A stretch of DNA of 64,000 bases from Catellatospora vulcania (lineage in GTDB: Bacteria; Actinomycetota; Actinomycetes; Mycobacteriales; Micromonosporaceae): positions 259,920 through 323,919 of the forward strand of contig NZ_ML769305.1 of NCBI RefSeq assembly GCF_009720385.1. The letters run 5' to 3'. Positions within the stretch are counted from its first letter, which is position 1; each line of letters starts with the position of its first letter. Positions 1-8,018 of this stretch are shown here, piece after piece. A model generated the notes under the pieces. It made no database searches. It worked only from the letters and a program-made list of their open reading frames with translations, and was not told where the DNA came from. Made by a program: the position numbers and the translations under genes.

Positions 1-1074
1 CTGGAGATCGCGCTCACCCTCGCCGCGACCAACCCGTCGATGCTCAACCACGTGCGGTTCGGCTGGTGGACCGACGAGGAGCAGGGCCTCAACGGCTCGG
101 AGTTCTACGCCAACAGCCTGCCCGCCGCCGAGCGCACCAAGATCAAGGGCTACTTCAACTTCGACATGGTCGGCTCCACCAACGGCGGCTACTTCATCAA
201 CCGGATCACCTCCGGCGTCGGGCAGGTCCTGAAGGCGTACTACGACACGAACTTCCCGGGCCTGAACCCGGAGGAGAACGTCGAGGGCGCGGGCCGCTCC
301 GACGACGCGTCGTTCAACGCGGTCGGCATCCAGACCTCGGGCGTGGCCGCCGGCGCGAGCGCGAACAAGACCTCGGCGCAGGTCGCCAAGTGGGGCGGCA
401 CCACCGGGGACTACGACCCCTGCTACCACTCGTCCTGCGACACGTACCCGGCCAACATCAACGACACGGTGCTGAACCGGGCCGGCGACGCCGCCGCGTA
501 CGCGCTGTGGACGCTGGCCACCGGCACCCCGGCGACCACGGTGTGGACGGACACCTTCGAGACGGCGACCGGCTGGACGACCAACCCGAGCGCGACCGAC
601 ACCGCCACGACCGGCGCGTGGGAGCGCGGCGACCCGGGCGACACCAACTCCAGCGGTGCCAAGCAGCTCGGCACCACCGTCTCCGGGTCCAACGACCTGG
701 TCACCGGGCGGCTGGCGGGCACGGCCGCGGGCGACTACGACCTCGACGGCGGCGTGACCAGCGTGCGCTCGCCGGCGGTGACCCTGCCGGCCAGCGGAAC
801 GATCAACCTGAGCCTGAACTGGTACCTGGCGCACGGCACGAACTCGTCCAGCGCCGACTACTTCCGCGTGTCCATCGTGCACAACACCGGCACTGCCGTG
901 CTGTTCACCCAGGCGGGCGCGGCCAGTAACCGCAACGGCTCGTGGGCGCTGGGCACCTGGAACATCTCGGCGTACGCGGGCCAGTCGGTGCGGATCCTGA
1001 TCACCGCCGCCGACGCCTCCACGGCGAGCCTCGTCGAGGCCGGCGTGGACGACGTCAAGATCACGGTTTCCTGA
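1..1074 (+). CDS. Secreted M28 aminopeptidase, 5'-truncated by window edge
   Basis: The frame is open from base 1, so the N-terminus, including any signal peptide and the first zinc ligands, lies outside the window. The visible part has the M28 (Streptomyces griseus aminopeptidase-like) core. There is a TDEEQG motif with the catalytic/ligand Glu pair, an FNFDMVGS motif with a zinc-ligand Asp, and a CYHSSCDTY segment with the last zinc His between two Cys. From about residue 190 of the visible protein a Gly/Thr/Ser-rich beta domain ([13 protein letters not shown] onward) resembles the jelly-roll appendages of secreted actinobacterial peptidases. The likely role is removal of N-terminal residues from extracellular peptides. 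A strong hairpin follows the stop. Confidence 0.88.
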   Translation: MEIALTLAATNPSMLNHVRFGWWTDEEQGLNGSEFYANSLPAAERTKIKGYFNFDMVGSTNGGYFINRITSGVGQVLKAYYDTNFPGLNPEENVEGAGRSDDASFNAVGIQTSGVAAGASANKTSAQVAKWGGTTGDYDPCYHSSCDTYPANINDTVLNRAGDAAAYALWTLATGTPATTVWTDTFETATGWTTNPSATDTATTGAWERGDPGDTNSSGAKQLGTTVSGSNDLVTGRLAGTAAGDYDLDGGVTSVRSPAVTLPASGTINLSLNWYLAHGTNSSSADYFRVSIVHNTGTAVLFTQAGAASNRNGSWALGTWNISAYAGQSVRILITAADASTASLVEAGVDDVKITVS

Positions 1075-1090
1075 CGCCTGTCGATCGTCT

Positions 1091-1130
1091 GAGCCCCACC
1101 CGCGCTGCTCGGCCGCGCGGGTGGGGCTCT
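1091..1130 (+). terminator. Intrinsic terminator-like hairpin after the M28 gene
   Basis: A perfect 15-bp stem (1091-1105 with 1115-1129, GAGCCCCACCCGCGC and its complement) has a 9-nt loop and begins 17 bases after the aminopeptidase stop. There is no long T tract, as is common in high-GC actinobacteria. It separates the peptidase from the polyamine operon. Confidence 0.8.
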
Positions 1131-1210
1131 GATCACGTCAGGGGCCGAGCGTCACCCACACGGAGTATGAGTATCGACACACTGCGTCGCGGCATCCCGA
1201 AGGCGGTCCG

Positions 1211-1268
1211 TTCACCATTTGGCCCTAGACTCCACCGTCGGCAATCAAACGGGCCGCATTCACCATTT
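1211..1268 (+). promoter_or_regulatory. 10-bp direct repeat upstream of the decarboxylase
   Basis: The sequence TTCACCATTT occurs at 1211-1220 and again at 1259-1268, five bases before the ribosome binding site (GGAGG, 1274-1278) of the decarboxylase. Two identical copies 48 bases apart in a low-complexity leader could bind a regulator twice, but no known operator is recognised. Confidence 0.3.
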
Positions 1269-1290
1269 TCACTGGAGGATTAGCGAGACG

Positions 1291-2478
1291 ATGGCGATGA
1301 CCAACGGCAAGACCCTGGTCACCATGATCGCGGCAGGAAACCGCGAGATCCAGGACTTCCTCGACTCAGACCAGCGCGAGACTCCCTACCTGGTCATTGA
1401 TCCCAAGGTCGCGGCGTTGCAGTACCGCCGCCTGACCGACGCCTTCCGCGAGACCCAGGTCTTCTACGCGGTCAAGGCGAACCCCCAGCCGATACTGATC
1501 AGGCTTCTGGCCCGGCTGGGATCTTCCTTCGACGTGGCGAGCCCCGCCGAGATCGACCTCTGCCTCTCCGAAGGCGCCGATCCGAGCAGGCTGTCGTACG
1601 GCAACACGATCAAGAAGGCCGCGGACATCCGCTACGCCTACGATCGCGGCGTACGCATGTTCGTCTTCGACAGCGAGGCCGAGCTGCACAAGCTGGCCGA
1701 GCACGCCCCCGGTTCCGCCGTCTTCTGCCGCCTGCTGGCCGGAAGCGCCGGCGCCCAGTGGCCGCTGAGCCGCAAGTTCGGGTGCTCCCCGGACATGGCG
1801 GTGGAGCTGCTGGACTCCGCCCGCACCCTCGGGCTGAAACCGATCGGGGTGTCGTTCCACGTCGGGTCGCAGCAGCTGGACCCGTCCCGGTGGGATCCGA
1901 GCATCGCCCAGGCCGCGCGGGTGTTCCGCGAGCTGGGCGAGCGCGGCGTCCAGCTGACGCTGCTCAACTGCGGTGGCGGCTTCGCCACTGGCTACCAGGA
2001 GCCGGTCGCGCCGATCCAGGCGTACGCCGATGCGATCAACACCGCGGTCGAGCGACATTTCGGCCCGTGGCGGCCGTCGCTGGCGATCGAGCCGGGCCGC
2101 TTCATCGCGGCCGACTCGGGAGTGCTGCGGGCACAGGTCGTGCTGGTGTCCCAGAAGTCCTACGACGATGACCACCGATGGGTCTACCTGGACATCGGGC
2201 GCTTCGGCGGGCTGGCCGAGACCGAGGGCGAGGCGATCCAGTACCGCCTGGTCACCGCGCGCGACGGGGAGCCGACCGGTCCGGTCGTGCTGGCCGGGCC
2301 GACCTGCGACAGCGTGGACATCCTCTACGAGAAGGCGCCCTACCGGCTGCCCCTGGACCTGAGACCGGGCGACTACGTCGACATCCTCGGCACCGGCGCC
2401 TATACGACCACGTATTCTTCCGTTGGATTCAACGGTTTTGCACCTTTAGCAACGTTTTGTATCGGAGACAACGCGTGA
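1291..2478 (+). CDS. Type III PLP decarboxylase, probable ornithine decarboxylase
   Basis: This 395-residue protein has the alanine-racemase-fold family of ornithine/lysine/diaminopimelate decarboxylases. Visible landmarks are the PLP Lys62 in FYAVKANPQP, His190 in HVGSQ, the phosphate-binding GGGF at 228-231, EPGR at 267-270 and the catalytic Cys339-Asp340 in GPTCDS. The ATG at 1291 is chosen because GGAGG lies 12 bases upstream; the open frame extends back to 1219 without a ribosome site. It overlaps the next gene by four bases (GTGA), so the two are translationally coupled. Since the partner is a homospermidine synthase, which consumes putrescine, ornithine is the most likely substrate. 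Lysine or carboxynorspermidine specificity cannot be excluded. Family high; substrate moderate. Confidence 0.85.
   Translation: MAMTNGKTLVTMIAAGNREIQDFLDSDQRETPYLVIDPKVAALQYRRLTDAFRETQVFYAVKANPQPILIRLLARLGSSFDVASPAEIDLCLSEGADPSRLSYGNTIKKAADIRYAYDRGVRMFVFDSEAELHKLAEHAPGSAVFCRLLAGSAGAQWPLSRKFGCSPDMAVELLDSARTLGLKPIGVSFHVGSQQLDPSRWDPSIAQAARVFRELGERGVQLTLLNCGGGFATGYQEPVAPIQAYADAINTAVERHFGPWRPSLAIEPGRFIAADSGVLRAQVVLVSQKSYDDDHRWVYLDIGRFGGLAETEGEAIQYRLVTARDGEPTGPVVLAGPTCDSVDILYEKAPYRLPLDLRPGDYVDILGTGAYTTTYSSVGFNGFAPLATFCIGDNA
2420..2435 (+). promoter_or_regulatory. Small hairpin in AT-rich junction of the polyamine operon
   Basis: CCGTTG (2420-2425) and CAACGG (2430-2435) form a 6-bp stem with a GATT loop inside the last codons of the decarboxylase, 40 bases before the homospermidine synthase start. 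The surrounding 70 bases are clearly more AT-rich than the rest of the operon. The position would suit control of reinitiation at the GTGA overlap; that role is inference. Confidence 0.3.
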
Positions 2479-3953
2479 CCACGATCCCCAAGCTGGCCTT
2501 CGCCGGCCGCATCCTCCTGCTCGGCAGCGGCTCGGTGTCGCAGTGCCTGCAGCCCCTGCTGCTGCGCCACGTCGACATGGACTTCACGCGTCTGACCGTG
2601 ATGGACTTCGAGGACCTCGCCCACACCGCCGCGGAGATCACCGCCGCCGGCGCGACCTACGTGCGTGAGCGCATCACCCCGGAGAACATCGAGACCAAGC
2701 TCGCCGAGTACGTCGGCGAGGGCGATGTGCTGATCAACCTGGCGTGGAACATCGACACCGGCGTGATCATCGACTGGTGCCAGCGCCACGGCACCCTCTA
2801 CGTCGACACCTCGGTCGAGGAGTGGGACCCCTACGCCGACCAGCTCAACGCGACCCCGCAGTCGCGCACGCTGTACGCCCGGCACATGAAGCTGCGCGAG
2901 CGGGCCAAGGGCTGGAAGAAAGACGGCCCCACCGCGATCGTCGAGCACGGCGCGAACCCCGGCCTGGTCAGCCACTGGGCCAAGATCGCTCTGATGGACA
3001 TCGCCACCGCGATGCTCAAGGAGCCCGAGCGCCTGCCCAAGCCGCTCGACCCGGCCCGCAAGGCCAAGCTCGAAGAGGCCCTGGCCAACCGCGACTTCGC
3101 GGCCCTGGGCATGCTCACCGGCACCAAGGTCATCCACATCTCCGAGCGCGACACCCAGGTCAGCGACAAGCCCAAGCAGGTCGGCGAGTTCGTCAACACC
3201 TGGTCCGTGGAGGGCTTCTACGAGGAGGGCATCGCGCCCGCCGAGATGGGCTGGGGCACCCACGAGCCCACGCTGCCCGACAACGCGTACACCCACGAGT
3301 CGGGTCCGCAGAACCAGATCTGCCTCGCCCAGACCGGCATCACCACCAAGGTCCGCTCCTGGGTGCCGCTCGGCGGCCCCATCATCGGCATGGTCGTGCG
3401 CCACGGCGAGGCGTTCACCATCAGCGACCACCTGACCGTGTGGGAGGACGGCAAGGCGGTCTACCGCCCCACCGTGCACTACGCGTACCAGCCGTCCGAC
3501 GCCGCGCTGAACAGCCTGCACGAGTGCCAGATGACCGGGTACACGCTGCAGACCGACCAGCGCATCATGAACGACGAGATCGTCAGCGGCATCGACGAGC
3601 TCGGCGTGCTCCTGCTCGGCCACGAGCTCAACGGCTGGTGGGTCGGCTCGCAGCTCGGCATCGACGAGTCCCGGGCCCTGGTCCCGCACCAGAATGCCAC
3701 CACGCTGCAGGTCGCGGCGTCGGTCCTGGGCGCCGTCCACTGGATGGTCAACAACCCGAACCGGGGCCTGTGCGTCCCCGACGACCTCGACCCCGAGGCC
3801 GTCCTCGACGTCGCCAACCCGTACCTGGGCCCGGTCCCGTCGGTCCACACCGACTGGACCCCGCGCAGCTCCTACTACGAGCCGTTCGCCAACTTCCGCC
3901 CGAAGACCGGCGACGACTCCGAGCCCTGGGCCTTCGCCAACTTCCTGGTCTAG
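2475..3953 (+). CDS. Homospermidine synthase
   Basis: This 492-residue protein of the bacterial homospermidine synthase/saccharopine dehydrogenase-like family makes sym-homospermidine from putrescine using NAD+. The N-terminus has a Rossmann beta-alpha turn (GRILLLGSGSVSQ) and continues with the characteristic LINLAWNIDT, YVDTSVEEW and IVEHGANPGLVSHWAK blocks of this family. Its length matches the usual 470-490 residues. The GTG start at 2475 overlaps the decarboxylase stop by four bases. The upstream decarboxylase supplies putrescine, so the pair forms a complete two-step route from ornithine to homospermidine, which is not the polyamine pattern usually described for actinomycetes. A hairpin lies downstream at 4044-4075. 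Confidence 0.9.
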   Translation: MTTIPKLAFAGRILLLGSGSVSQCLQPLLLRHVDMDFTRLTVMDFEDLAHTAAEITAAGATYVRERITPENIETKLAEYVGEGDVLINLAWNIDTGVIIDWCQRHGTLYVDTSVEEWDPYADQLNATPQSRTLYARHMKLRERAKGWKKDGPTAIVEHGANPGLVSHWAKIALMDIATAMLKEPERLPKPLDPARKAKLEEALANRDFAALGMLTGTKVIHISERDTQVSDKPKQVGEFVNTWSVEGFYEEGIAPAEMGWGTHEPTLPDNAYTHESGPQNQICLAQTGITTKVRSWVPLGGPIIGMVVRHGEAFTISDHLTVWEDGKAVYRPTVHYAYQPSDAALNSLHECQMTGYTLQTDQRIMNDEIVSGIDELGVLLLGHELNGWWVGSQLGIDESRALVPHQNATTLQVAASVLGAVHWMVNNPNRGLCVPDDLDPEAVLDVANPYLGPVPSVHTDWTPRSSYYEPFANFRPKTGDDSEPWAFANFLV

Positions 3954-4002
3954 GAAACGAAGGCATCGTCGGCTCGCGTCAGCGAGACGAGCGACAGCTC
4001 TG

Positions 4003-4040
4003 CACATCGCCATGCGTTGTAGAGGGGCGCCTTCTTGACA
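4003..4040 (-). repeat. Degenerate half copy of the AAGGTGCCCTTCC palindrome family
   Basis: Read on the minus strand this segment gives GTCAAGAAGGCGCCCCTC, then a spacer ending ATGGCGATGTG. It matches one arm and the spacer of the fuller elements at 5000-5053 and 48919-48970. The second arm is missing. Confidence 0.6.
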
Positions 4041-4043
4041 CCG

Positions 4044-4075
4044 CGGCCCCGGTCACCACCAGGTGATCGGGGCCG
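4044..4075 (+). terminator. Hairpin terminator after homospermidine synthase
   Basis: A 14-bp stem (4044-4057 with 4062-4075, CGGCCCCGGTCACC against a complement with one G-T pair) has a four-base loop. It lies about 90 bases after the synthase stop and before the convergent lipoprotein gene, so it could serve both directions. Confidence 0.7.
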
Positions 4076-4162
4076 TCGGCTGTCCGGGCGCGGCGGCGCA
4101 CGGTGCGCGACGCACCACCCCGCGGATGCGGCGAGTGGCGGGTCACGCCGCGGGCGTGCCGG

Positions 4163-4867
4163 TCAGGCGGGCACCTTGGCGAGCTGAGCCTCGGCCGCCG
4201 TCTTCACCTGTGTCAGCAGGAACTCGGCCATCTCCTGATCCGCCCCCAGCGCGGACAGCATGGTCACCACCCGGCCGCGGCCCAGGTACGCGTGGCACTC
4301 CACGACCCCGGCGACGGCGAAGCAGGCCGCCGCGCCGCGGTACAGGCCCGACTGCACGGCGACGGTGTTACGCGCCGTCTTGCGGTAGGTGTCGCCGTCC
4401 GAGTAGCTCTTGCAGCCCTTCAACAGGCTCGCCACCTTGGCCACGACGTCCTTTCCGTGCTGCCTGGGCAGCACGAACGCCTCCTGGACCACCACCCAGC
4501 CGTTCGCTGTCCAGGCTCGCGCGTGACCCTTGACCTGCTTGGCGTCCCCGGTGGACGAGGCAGAACGCTTACCGCACGCGGTGACGACCCCGGCCGGGTA
4601 CCCCGGCGAGTGGTCGCCGTCGTAGGTGCGGTCGACCTCCGCCGTGCCGCCGCTCAGCATCGACGCCAGCAGGTCGTCGCCGATCAGCACCGTGTCCAGC
4701 AGCTTCGCGGCAGTGAGCACGGGGGCGGGCGACGGGGAGGCCGGTGCGGGCGGCGCGGCGGAGGCCGCCGGCGGTGACGGCGCGCCCGACGGTGTGGCCG
4801 GGTCGGCCGGGCCGCAGCCGCCCGCGAGCAACACGGCGACGACGGCGAGCGGTGCGAGGCGTCTCAA
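4163..4867 (-). CDS. Lipoprotein with PknH-like sensor domain (tentative)
   Basis: This is a 234-residue exported protein. A TTG start at 4867 is chosen because GGAG lies seven bases upstream and the predicted N-terminus (LRRLAPLAVVAVLLAGGC) is a short signal peptide ending at a Cys. The lipobox is slightly unusual (AGGC). A Pro/Ala/Ser-rich linker follows, then a domain of about 180 residues with four well-separated Cys (ACGK, KGC, ACF, ECH), consistent with two disulfides. The pattern resembles the extracellular PknH-type sensor domains found on many actinobacterial lipoproteins; I infer this from the Cys spacing and segment pattern only. Its 3' end faces the homospermidine synthase. Confidence 0.65.
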   Translation of the reverse strand: MRRLAPLAVVAVLLAGGCGPADPATPSGAPSPPAASAAPPAPASPSPAPVLTAAKLLDTVLIGDDLLASMLSGGTAEVDRTYDGDHSPGYPAGVVTACGKRSASSTGDAKQVKGHARAWTANGWVVVQEAFVLPRQHGKDVVAKVASLLKGCKSYSDGDTYRKTARNTVAVQSGLYRGAAACFAVAGVVECHAYLGRGRVVTMLSALGADQEMAEFLLTQVKTAAEAQLAKVPA

Positions 4868-4999
4868 GGTCTGGCTCCTGCGCTCAGATGAGGGAACGCC
4901 GCACGATACCGCTGCCCGCGACCGCCACGCCGTCCCCCGGGCCGCCTCAGCCGCCACGCGCCGGCAGGCGGCGACATCGCTGGTCACGGCCCCCGACGC

Positions 5000-5053
5000 G
5001 TTAAGAAGGTGCCCTTCCACCACGTATGGCGAGGTGAAGGTGCCCTTCCTTAC
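5000..5053 (+). repeat. Palindromic repeat, AAGGTGCCCTTCC family, full copy
   Basis: It starts GTTAAGAAGGTGCCCTTCC and ends GAAGGTGCCCTTCCTTAC, with an ACGTATGGCGAGG spacer. Each half contains the near-palindrome AAGGTGCCCTT. The last codons and stop codon of the DMT transporter gene lie inside it (stop at 5050-5052), so it may also terminate transcription. Related copies are at 4003, 38457, 48919 and 52601. Confidence 0.75.
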
Positions 5054-6246
5054 CTCTGGGCGGGGTGGTGGGGGGCGCGCTGGTCGCGGCGGTTGGGTGC
5101 CGGGTCGGTGGGCGGGCGGGTGCCGGCGGCGGGGGCCGAGCGGGCGCGGCGGGAAAGGCGGGCGAGACGGCGGCGCACACCGCGGCCGGGCGCGGCTACG
5201 ACCTCGGCCGGGGCGTCGGCCAGGTCGGCGGGGTGGCCGGGCGCGGCCACGGCCTCGGCAGGGGCGTCGGCCGGGGCGGTGGCCGCGACCGTGGCGGGCT
5301 CGGGTGTCTGGAGCGCGGGGTGCGGGCGGGTGGCGCGGCGGCGGAGTTGCAGGACGGCGACCGAGGACACGACGGCCAGGCCGCCGAGAGCCTGCATGGG
5401 ACTGAGGCGCTCGCCGTAGACCAGGGCGGTGGTGGCCACCGTCACGGCGGGCTCGGCGCAGGACAGGATCGCGGCGGCGGAGGCGCCGACGTCGCGTACG
5501 CCGACGAACATGCCGGCGATGGGGACGACGGTGGAGACCACGGCGAGTAGGGCGATCCACACCCAGCCCGACGCCTGGTGGGGCGCGTGCAGGGTGCCCG
5601 TGGCCAGGCCCGCGGCGGCCAGGCTGGCCGCGGCGGAGGTGCAGACCACCGCGGTCACCGCGAAGATGTCCAGTCCGGCGGGCAGGCCCGCGGAGACGGT
5701 CAGGTAGAGGGCGTACGCGACCGCGGCGCCCAGCGCCAGCAGCACTCCCCCGGTGGCGGCCGCACCGCCGACGCCGCCCGCCCCGAGCATCAGCAGCATG
5801 CCCACGGCCGAGCAGCCCAGCGCGGCCAGCCGGCGGCGGTCCGGCCGCTCCCGGCGCAGCGCGATCGCGAGCACGGTGACCAGCGCCGGGTAGGCGTACA
5901 GCAGCAGCGCGGTCAGCGAGGCGTCGATCTGGGCCAGTGCCCCGAAGTAGAACCCGGCCTGCAGCGCGTAGCCGAGCGCGCCCAGCCCGACGCAGACGGC
6001 CAGGGCCCGCCCGCGGGGCAGCGGCGCGCGCCGCCAGGCCACCACGGCCCACAGCAGCACGGCGGCGAGCACGAACCGGCCGGACAGCATGGTCGGCACG
6101 TTGAACCCGGCCGCGTACGCCTGCTTGGCGAACACCGCCGACATGCCGAACCCCGTCGCGGAGACGAGCACCAGCACGGTGCCGCGCCGGGCGGAGCGGG
6201 CGATCGGCGTGCTCACGGCGGAGGGCGCGGAGAAGGTGGCGGTCAC
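5050..6246 (-). CDS. EamA/DMT-family transporter
   Basis: This is a 398-residue inner-membrane protein with about ten hydrophobic segments in two EamA repeats (first from roughly residue 20, second from roughly 165), typical of drug/metabolite exporters. Characteristic pieces include the FGALAQIDASLTALLLYAYP block and, in the second repeat, CAEPAVTVATTALVYGERLS. The C-terminal 80 residues are an unusual Pro/Ala-rich tail with an imperfect internal repeat (ADAPAEAVAAPGHP and ADAPAEVVAAPGRG) ending in an Arg-rich stretch. The start is uncertain: GTG at 6246 is preferred by alignment to the first membrane segment, but an ATG at 6276 with AAGG upstream is possible. It is divergent from a LysR gene that probably controls it. 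The substrate is unknown. Confidence 0.82.
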   Translation of the reverse strand: MTATFSAPSAVSTPIARSARRGTVLVLVSATGFGMSAVFAKQAYAAGFNVPTMLSGRFVLAAVLLWAVVAWRRAPLPRGRALAVCVGLGALGYALQAGFYFGALAQIDASLTALLLYAYPALVTVLAIALRRERPDRRRLAALGCSAVGMLLMLGAGGVGGAAATGGVLLALGAAVAYALYLTVSAGLPAGLDIFAVTAVVCTSAAASLAAAGLATGTLHAPHQASGWVWIALLAVVSTVVPIAGMFVGVRDVGASAAAILSCAEPAVTVATTALVYGERLSPMQALGGLAVVSSVAVLQLRRRATRPHPALQTPEPATVAATAPADAPAEAVAAPGHPADLADAPAEVVAAPGRGVRRRLARLSRRARSAPAAGTRPPTDPAPNRRDQRAPHHPAQR

Positions 6247-6341
6247 GGAACAGAACGTTAGGCCGCCGCAAGCCATCGAGGTAGCCTTGGTTTCCAGCGC
6301 TGTCCACAGGAATCTCCTATAGATCGGTCGAAGGCCACCAC

Positions 6342-7268
6342 GTGCTCTCGCTGCACCAGCTCCGCTGCTTCCTCGCCACCCTGGAACACGGCTCCTTCAC
6401 CGCCGCCGCCGGCGCGCTCGGCTACGCCCAACCGTCGATCTCCGAGCAGGTCCGGCTGCTGGAGCAGCAGCTCGACACGACCCTGTTCCGGCGGGTCGGC
6501 CGCGGCCTGGTGCCCACCGAGGCGGCCCGCGCCCTGCAGCCGCACGCCTCCGCCGCGCTGGCCGCCGTCGCCGAGGCCGGCCGGGCCGTCGCCTCGGTGC
6601 GCGAGCTGCTCACCGGCACGGTGCGCTTCGGGGTGTTCCGCACCGCCCGCTTCTACCTCGCCGCCGACCTCGTCGCCGACGTGCTGCAGCGCCACCCCGG
6701 CGTGCGGGTCGAGCTGGTCGGGCAGAACTCCGCCGAGGTCCTGGAGCACCTGCGCAAGGGCCGCCTCGAAGCGGCGGTGATCGCACTGCCGGTCGAGGAC
6801 GAGAACATGGTCGTCACCCCGGTGCTGCGCGACGAACTGGTGTACGTCAGCGCCGACCCGGCCCGGCTGCACGCCCGGATCACCCCCGCCGACCTGGCCG
6901 CGGCCCAGCTCGTGCTGCCCGACGCGAGCTGGCGGGAGACCGACACCACCCGCCGCCAGCTCGCCCAGGCCGTGCAGCGCACCGGCCACCCGCTGCGCCC
7001 CCGGATCGAGGTCGAGGACACCGAGACGGCCCTGGAGATCGCGGCCCGCGGCCTGGCCGACACCGTCACCTGGCGCGGCGTGCTGCACGGCCTGGCCGAC
7101 CGGCTGCCCGCCGGGCTCGGCTGGGCCCCGCTGCGCCCGGCGATGTACGAGACGTTCGCCGTGGTGCACCGCGAGGGCGAGCTCTCCCCCGCCAGCCGCG
7201 TCGTGGTCGACCTGGTCACGGCCCGGATGCGCGGCCTGGACCGGGCGATGCGGGCGCGGACCGGCTGA
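6342..7268 (+). CDS. LysR-family transcriptional regulator
   Basis: This 308-residue protein has an N-terminal winged helix-turn-helix (residues 1-60) with the family signature FLATLEHGSFTAAAGALGYAQPSISEQVRLLE, then a periplasmic-binding-protein-like effector domain from about residue 90. The GTG start at 6342 is close to the first conserved residue of the HTH. It is transcribed divergently from the DMT exporter with 95 bases between the start codons. LysR regulators generally bind such a gap and control the divergent gene, so an effector-induced exporter is the likely relationship. The effector is unknown. Confidence 0.9.
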   Translation: MLSLHQLRCFLATLEHGSFTAAAGALGYAQPSISEQVRLLEQQLDTTLFRRVGRGLVPTEAARALQPHASAALAAVAEAGRAVASVRELLTGTVRFGVFRTARFYLAADLVADVLQRHPGVRVELVGQNSAEVLEHLRKGRLEAAVIALPVEDENMVVTPVLRDELVYVSADPARLHARITPADLAAAQLVLPDASWRETDTTRRQLAQAVQRTGHPLRPRIEVEDTETALEIAARGLADTVTWRGVLHGLADRLPAGLGWAPLRPAMYETFAVVHREGELSPASRVVVDLVTARMRGLDRAMRARTG

Positions 7269-7284
7269 TCCGCGCCCGCCCCGC

Positions 7285-7334
7285 TCAGGCGGTCTCCTCC
7301 GTGGCGGTGTCGCTGCCATCCGCACGACGGCGTC
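7285..7334 (-). pseudogene. Possible 3' remnant of an unidentified minus-strand gene
   Basis: Read on the minus strand the segment gives RRRRRADGSDTATEETA followed by a TGA stop (7287-7285), which looks like an ordinary actinobacterial protein C-terminus. The frame cannot be followed into a gene because it runs straight into the conserved part of the Nudix gene on the other strand. This fits a deletion that removed the body of this gene together with the Nudix 5' end. It is weak evidence from composition only. Confidence 0.3.
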
Positions 7335-7352
7335 GGCGCGGCGATCCTGCCG

Positions 7353-7769
7353 GTGCTGCCCGACGGCCGCATCCTGCTGGTCCGGCACTTCCGCCACGCC
7401 ACCCGGCGCTGGCACTGGGAGACCCCCCGCGGCTTCGCCGAGCCCGGCGCCGACGGCGCGGCCACGGCCGCCCGCGAGATCGAGGAGGAGGTCGGCGTGC
7501 CCGCCGACGAGGTGATCTTCCTCGGCGCGCTCGACGTCGACACCGGCGCCGAGGTCGGCGGGGACGAGATCTACCTGGCCCGGCTGGCGCGCGTGCCCGA
7601 GGAGCACCCGGCCGGCGCGGCCGAGGAAGGCATCGACGAGTTCCGCGCGGTCACCGCCGACGAGTTCACGCAGATGATCCGCGACGGCCGGCTGGGCGAC
7701 GCGTTCACCCTCGCCGCGTACGCGTACGCGCAGGTCCGCGGCCTGTGGCCGCCGACCGCCGCCGCCTGA
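7353..7769 (+). CDS. Nudix hydrolase, probably missing its N-terminus
   Basis: The reading frame has 138 codons from a GTG at 7353, with the Nudix box GFAEPGADGAATAAREIEEEVG (residues about 25-46) containing the metal-binding REIEEEVG core. Conserved residues continue upstream of the GTG without a start codon: the frame reads HDGVGAAILPVL back to about 7323, then turns into a Cys/Arg-rich non-family sequence and reaches the in-frame LysR stop at 7266-7268. Nudix proteins of this ADP-ribose pyrophosphatase-like type normally have 30-50 more N-terminal residues. The gene therefore looks 5'-truncated, possibly by a deletion, and may not be functional. A GTG at 7301 in another frame does not restore the family sequence. 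Confidence 0.65.
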   Translation: MLPDGRILLVRHFRHATRRWHWETPRGFAEPGADGAATAAREIEEEVGVPADEVIFLGALDVDTGAEVGGDEIYLARLARVPEEHPAGAAEEGIDEFRAVTADEFTQMIRDGRLGDAFTLAAYAYAQVRGLWPPTAAA

Positions 7770-7924
7770 CCGCTCTCCTCACACCACTGCCGTGCCCCGG
7801 CGCGTTCGCGCCTCGTGGTGCGCGGCACCATCGCTACGCCATCCTAGGCTGCTAGGTGAGTGGCCTGATCGGAGGATCGCCGCGGCGCCCGTCCACACGA
7901 GACCGTGACCGGGTGCGTGACACT

Positions 7925-7952
7925 TTGCCGTCTAGCGTCACACTTCTATGTG
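7925..7952 (+). promoter_or_regulatory. Candidate promoter of the secreted M15-like gene
   Basis: TTGCCG (7925-7930) and TATGTG (7947-7952) are separated by 16 bases in a relatively AT-rich stretch about 70 bases before the ATG at 8019. The match to the housekeeping consensus is moderate. Confidence 0.3.
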
Positions 7953-8018
7953 TGGTAAAAATCTTCCCATCGCTGCGCAGCGGACGGCAAATAACTCCAA
8001 CACCCCTCAGGAGCCCCC

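Noticed and set aside
2400..4013. A 537-codon minus-strand frame
   Set aside because: It is antisense to homospermidine synthase and rich in Val/Asp/Gly/Arg. The plus-strand gene has clear family blocks and translational coupling.
7301..7855. Alternative frame giving an upstream GTG start for the Nudix gene
   Set aside because: The product is a run of Arg/Pro/Gly and does not join the Nudix box. No single frameshift restores a family-like N-terminus.
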